Of a DNA stretch of 6,110 bases, positions 5,672 through 6,110 are shown piece after piece. The notes beneath the pieces were generated by a model that did not search any database, was not told the origin of the DNA, and saw nothing but the letters and a program-made list of their open reading frames with translations. Where the stretch lies: contig CALWKP010000048.1 in the NCBI GenBank assembly GCA_944381295.1, positions 1 to 6,110 on the forward strand. The letters are read 5' to 3'. The position numbers and the translations under genes were made by a program. The stretch comes from an uncultured Clostridia bacterium (GTDB lineage Bacteria > Bacillota > Clostridia > Oscillospirales > Acutalibacteraceae). Numbering within the stretch: position 1 is the first letter of the stretch; each line of letters starts with the position of its first letter.

Positions 5672-6110
5672 GTGAGCCGTTTGAACGAGTTAACACACGA
5701 TGAATTCCAACGGGATAAAACCGGACGTATCCTCTTTACCAAGCAAATGAAAGAGGAATACACGATCCTGTGTCCCATGATGCTGCCGATCCATTTTGCG
5801 CTGATGGTAGACGTATTCCGCAGCTGCGGATATAAAATGGAGCTGTTGACGACCAGCGGCCCAAACATTGTTCAGGAGGGACTGAAATATGTCCACAATG
5901 ACACCTGCTATCCGGCATTGCTGGTAATCGGGCAGTTTATTGATGCCTTGAAGAGCGGGAAATATGACATTGATAAGACCGCGCTGATTATCACCCAGAC
6001 TGGCGGCGGCTGCCGCGCATCCAACTATATCCATCTTTTGCGCAAGGCATTGCGCAAAGCAGGGTTGGAGCATGTCCCGGTAATTTCACTGAACCTTTCC
6101 GGGCTGGAAC
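5672..6110 (+). CDS. 2-hydroxyacyl-CoA dehydratase-like protein (COG3581 type), 5' part, runs off the window
   Basis: The visible 146 codons start one base after the activase stop, in the +1 frame relative to it. They match what normally follows the activase part in the long fused relatives: a TKQMKEEYTILCPMMLPIHF segment, GLKYVHNDTCYPALLVIGQ, SGKYD, TQTGGGCRASNYIHLLRKAL and PVISLNLSGLE. Cysteines C34, C79 and C114 sit in the conserved motifs and are candidate Fe-S ligands; C52 is less clearly conserved. GTG at 5672 has a weak GGAACAG site about 6 nt upstream, while TTG at 5681 has GGTGAG 4 nt upstream. The choice is open, and the family similarity begins only at about residue 20. A TAA at 5627 closes the frame upstream. 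Translational coupling to the activase is likely. The role, inferred from domain family, is a partner that receives electrons from the activase; the substrate is unknown. Confidence 0.82.
   Translation, partial: MSRLNELTHDEFQRDKTGRILFTKQMKEEYTILCPMMLPIHFALMVDVFRSCGYKMELLTTSGPNIVQEGLKYVHNDTCYPALLVIGQFIDALKSGKYDIDKTALIITQTGGGCRASNYIHLLRKALRKAGLEHVPVISLNLSGLE

Noticed and set aside
5664..5675. Programmed +1 frameshift joining the activase and dehydratase-like frames
   Set aside because: The context CAG-TGA-G lacks a slippery P-site codon such as CTT and a strong Shine-Dalgarno stimulator just upstream, unlike prfB. Separate starts at GTG 5672 or TTG 5681 explain the arrangement more simply.
3454..5868. 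804-codon open frame on the minus strand
   Set aside because: It lies wholly antisense to the activase and dehydratase-like genes, whose motifs are unmistakable. Its translation shows no recognisable domain, and it is explained by codon bias of the sense strand.
1..6110. CRISPR array, tRNA, rRNA, insertion sequence or phage genes
   Set aside because: No regularly spaced repeats, cloverleaf-like sequence, transposase or phage protein was seen in any frame.

Overview
The window looks like part of a low-to-mid GC, anaerobic Firmicutes-type chromosome (Clostridia or Negativicutes are the best guesses). This rests on the gene types (a tandem CoA-dehydratase activase, a membrane-fused MerR regulator, a Firmicutes-style CysK), on AGGAGG-like ribosome binding sites and on sigma-A-like promoters. 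No marker gene fixes the genus.

Layout. Positions 1-129 hold two strong palindromes and no gene. Positions 130-1068 (minus strand) carry a complete cysteine synthase gene with its own extended -10 promoter. Positions 1252-2073 (minus strand) carry a MerR-family regulator whose C-terminal half has four predicted membrane helices. It ends in a clear rho-independent terminator and starts from a MerR-type promoter with a 19-bp spacer. Diverging from it at 2266-2682 (plus strand) is a small MarR-family repressor whose promoter is overlapped by a palindromic operator. After an 87-bp gap with a GC-rich hairpin, 2770-5670 (plus strand) encodes a 966-residue protein made of two ASKHA (BcrAD/BadFG) ATPase domains, a cysteine cluster and a DUF2229 region. 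One base past its stop, in another reading frame, a 2-hydroxyacyl-CoA-dehydratase-like gene starts and runs off the window end at 6110.

How the genes fit together. The MarR gene, the activase-like gene and the dehydratase-like gene probably form one regulated unit. Characterised relatives of the ATPase domains (HgdC, BcrA/D, BadF/G) use ATP hydrolysis to push an electron from a [4Fe-4S] cluster into a partner iron-sulfur enzyme. In my recollection the long activase and the downstream piece are usually one polypeptide of about 1400 residues with no assigned substrate; here they are separate ORFs. An imperfect second copy of the MarR operator core lies over the activase start codon, consistent with the MarR protein controlling both its own gene and the redox genes. 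The cysK and merR genes look like independent single-gene units.

Most notable points: the split activase/dehydratase pair and its orphan status, the two MarR operator-like sites, and the MerR promoter, which shows that the longest possible reading frame of that gene starts too far upstream.
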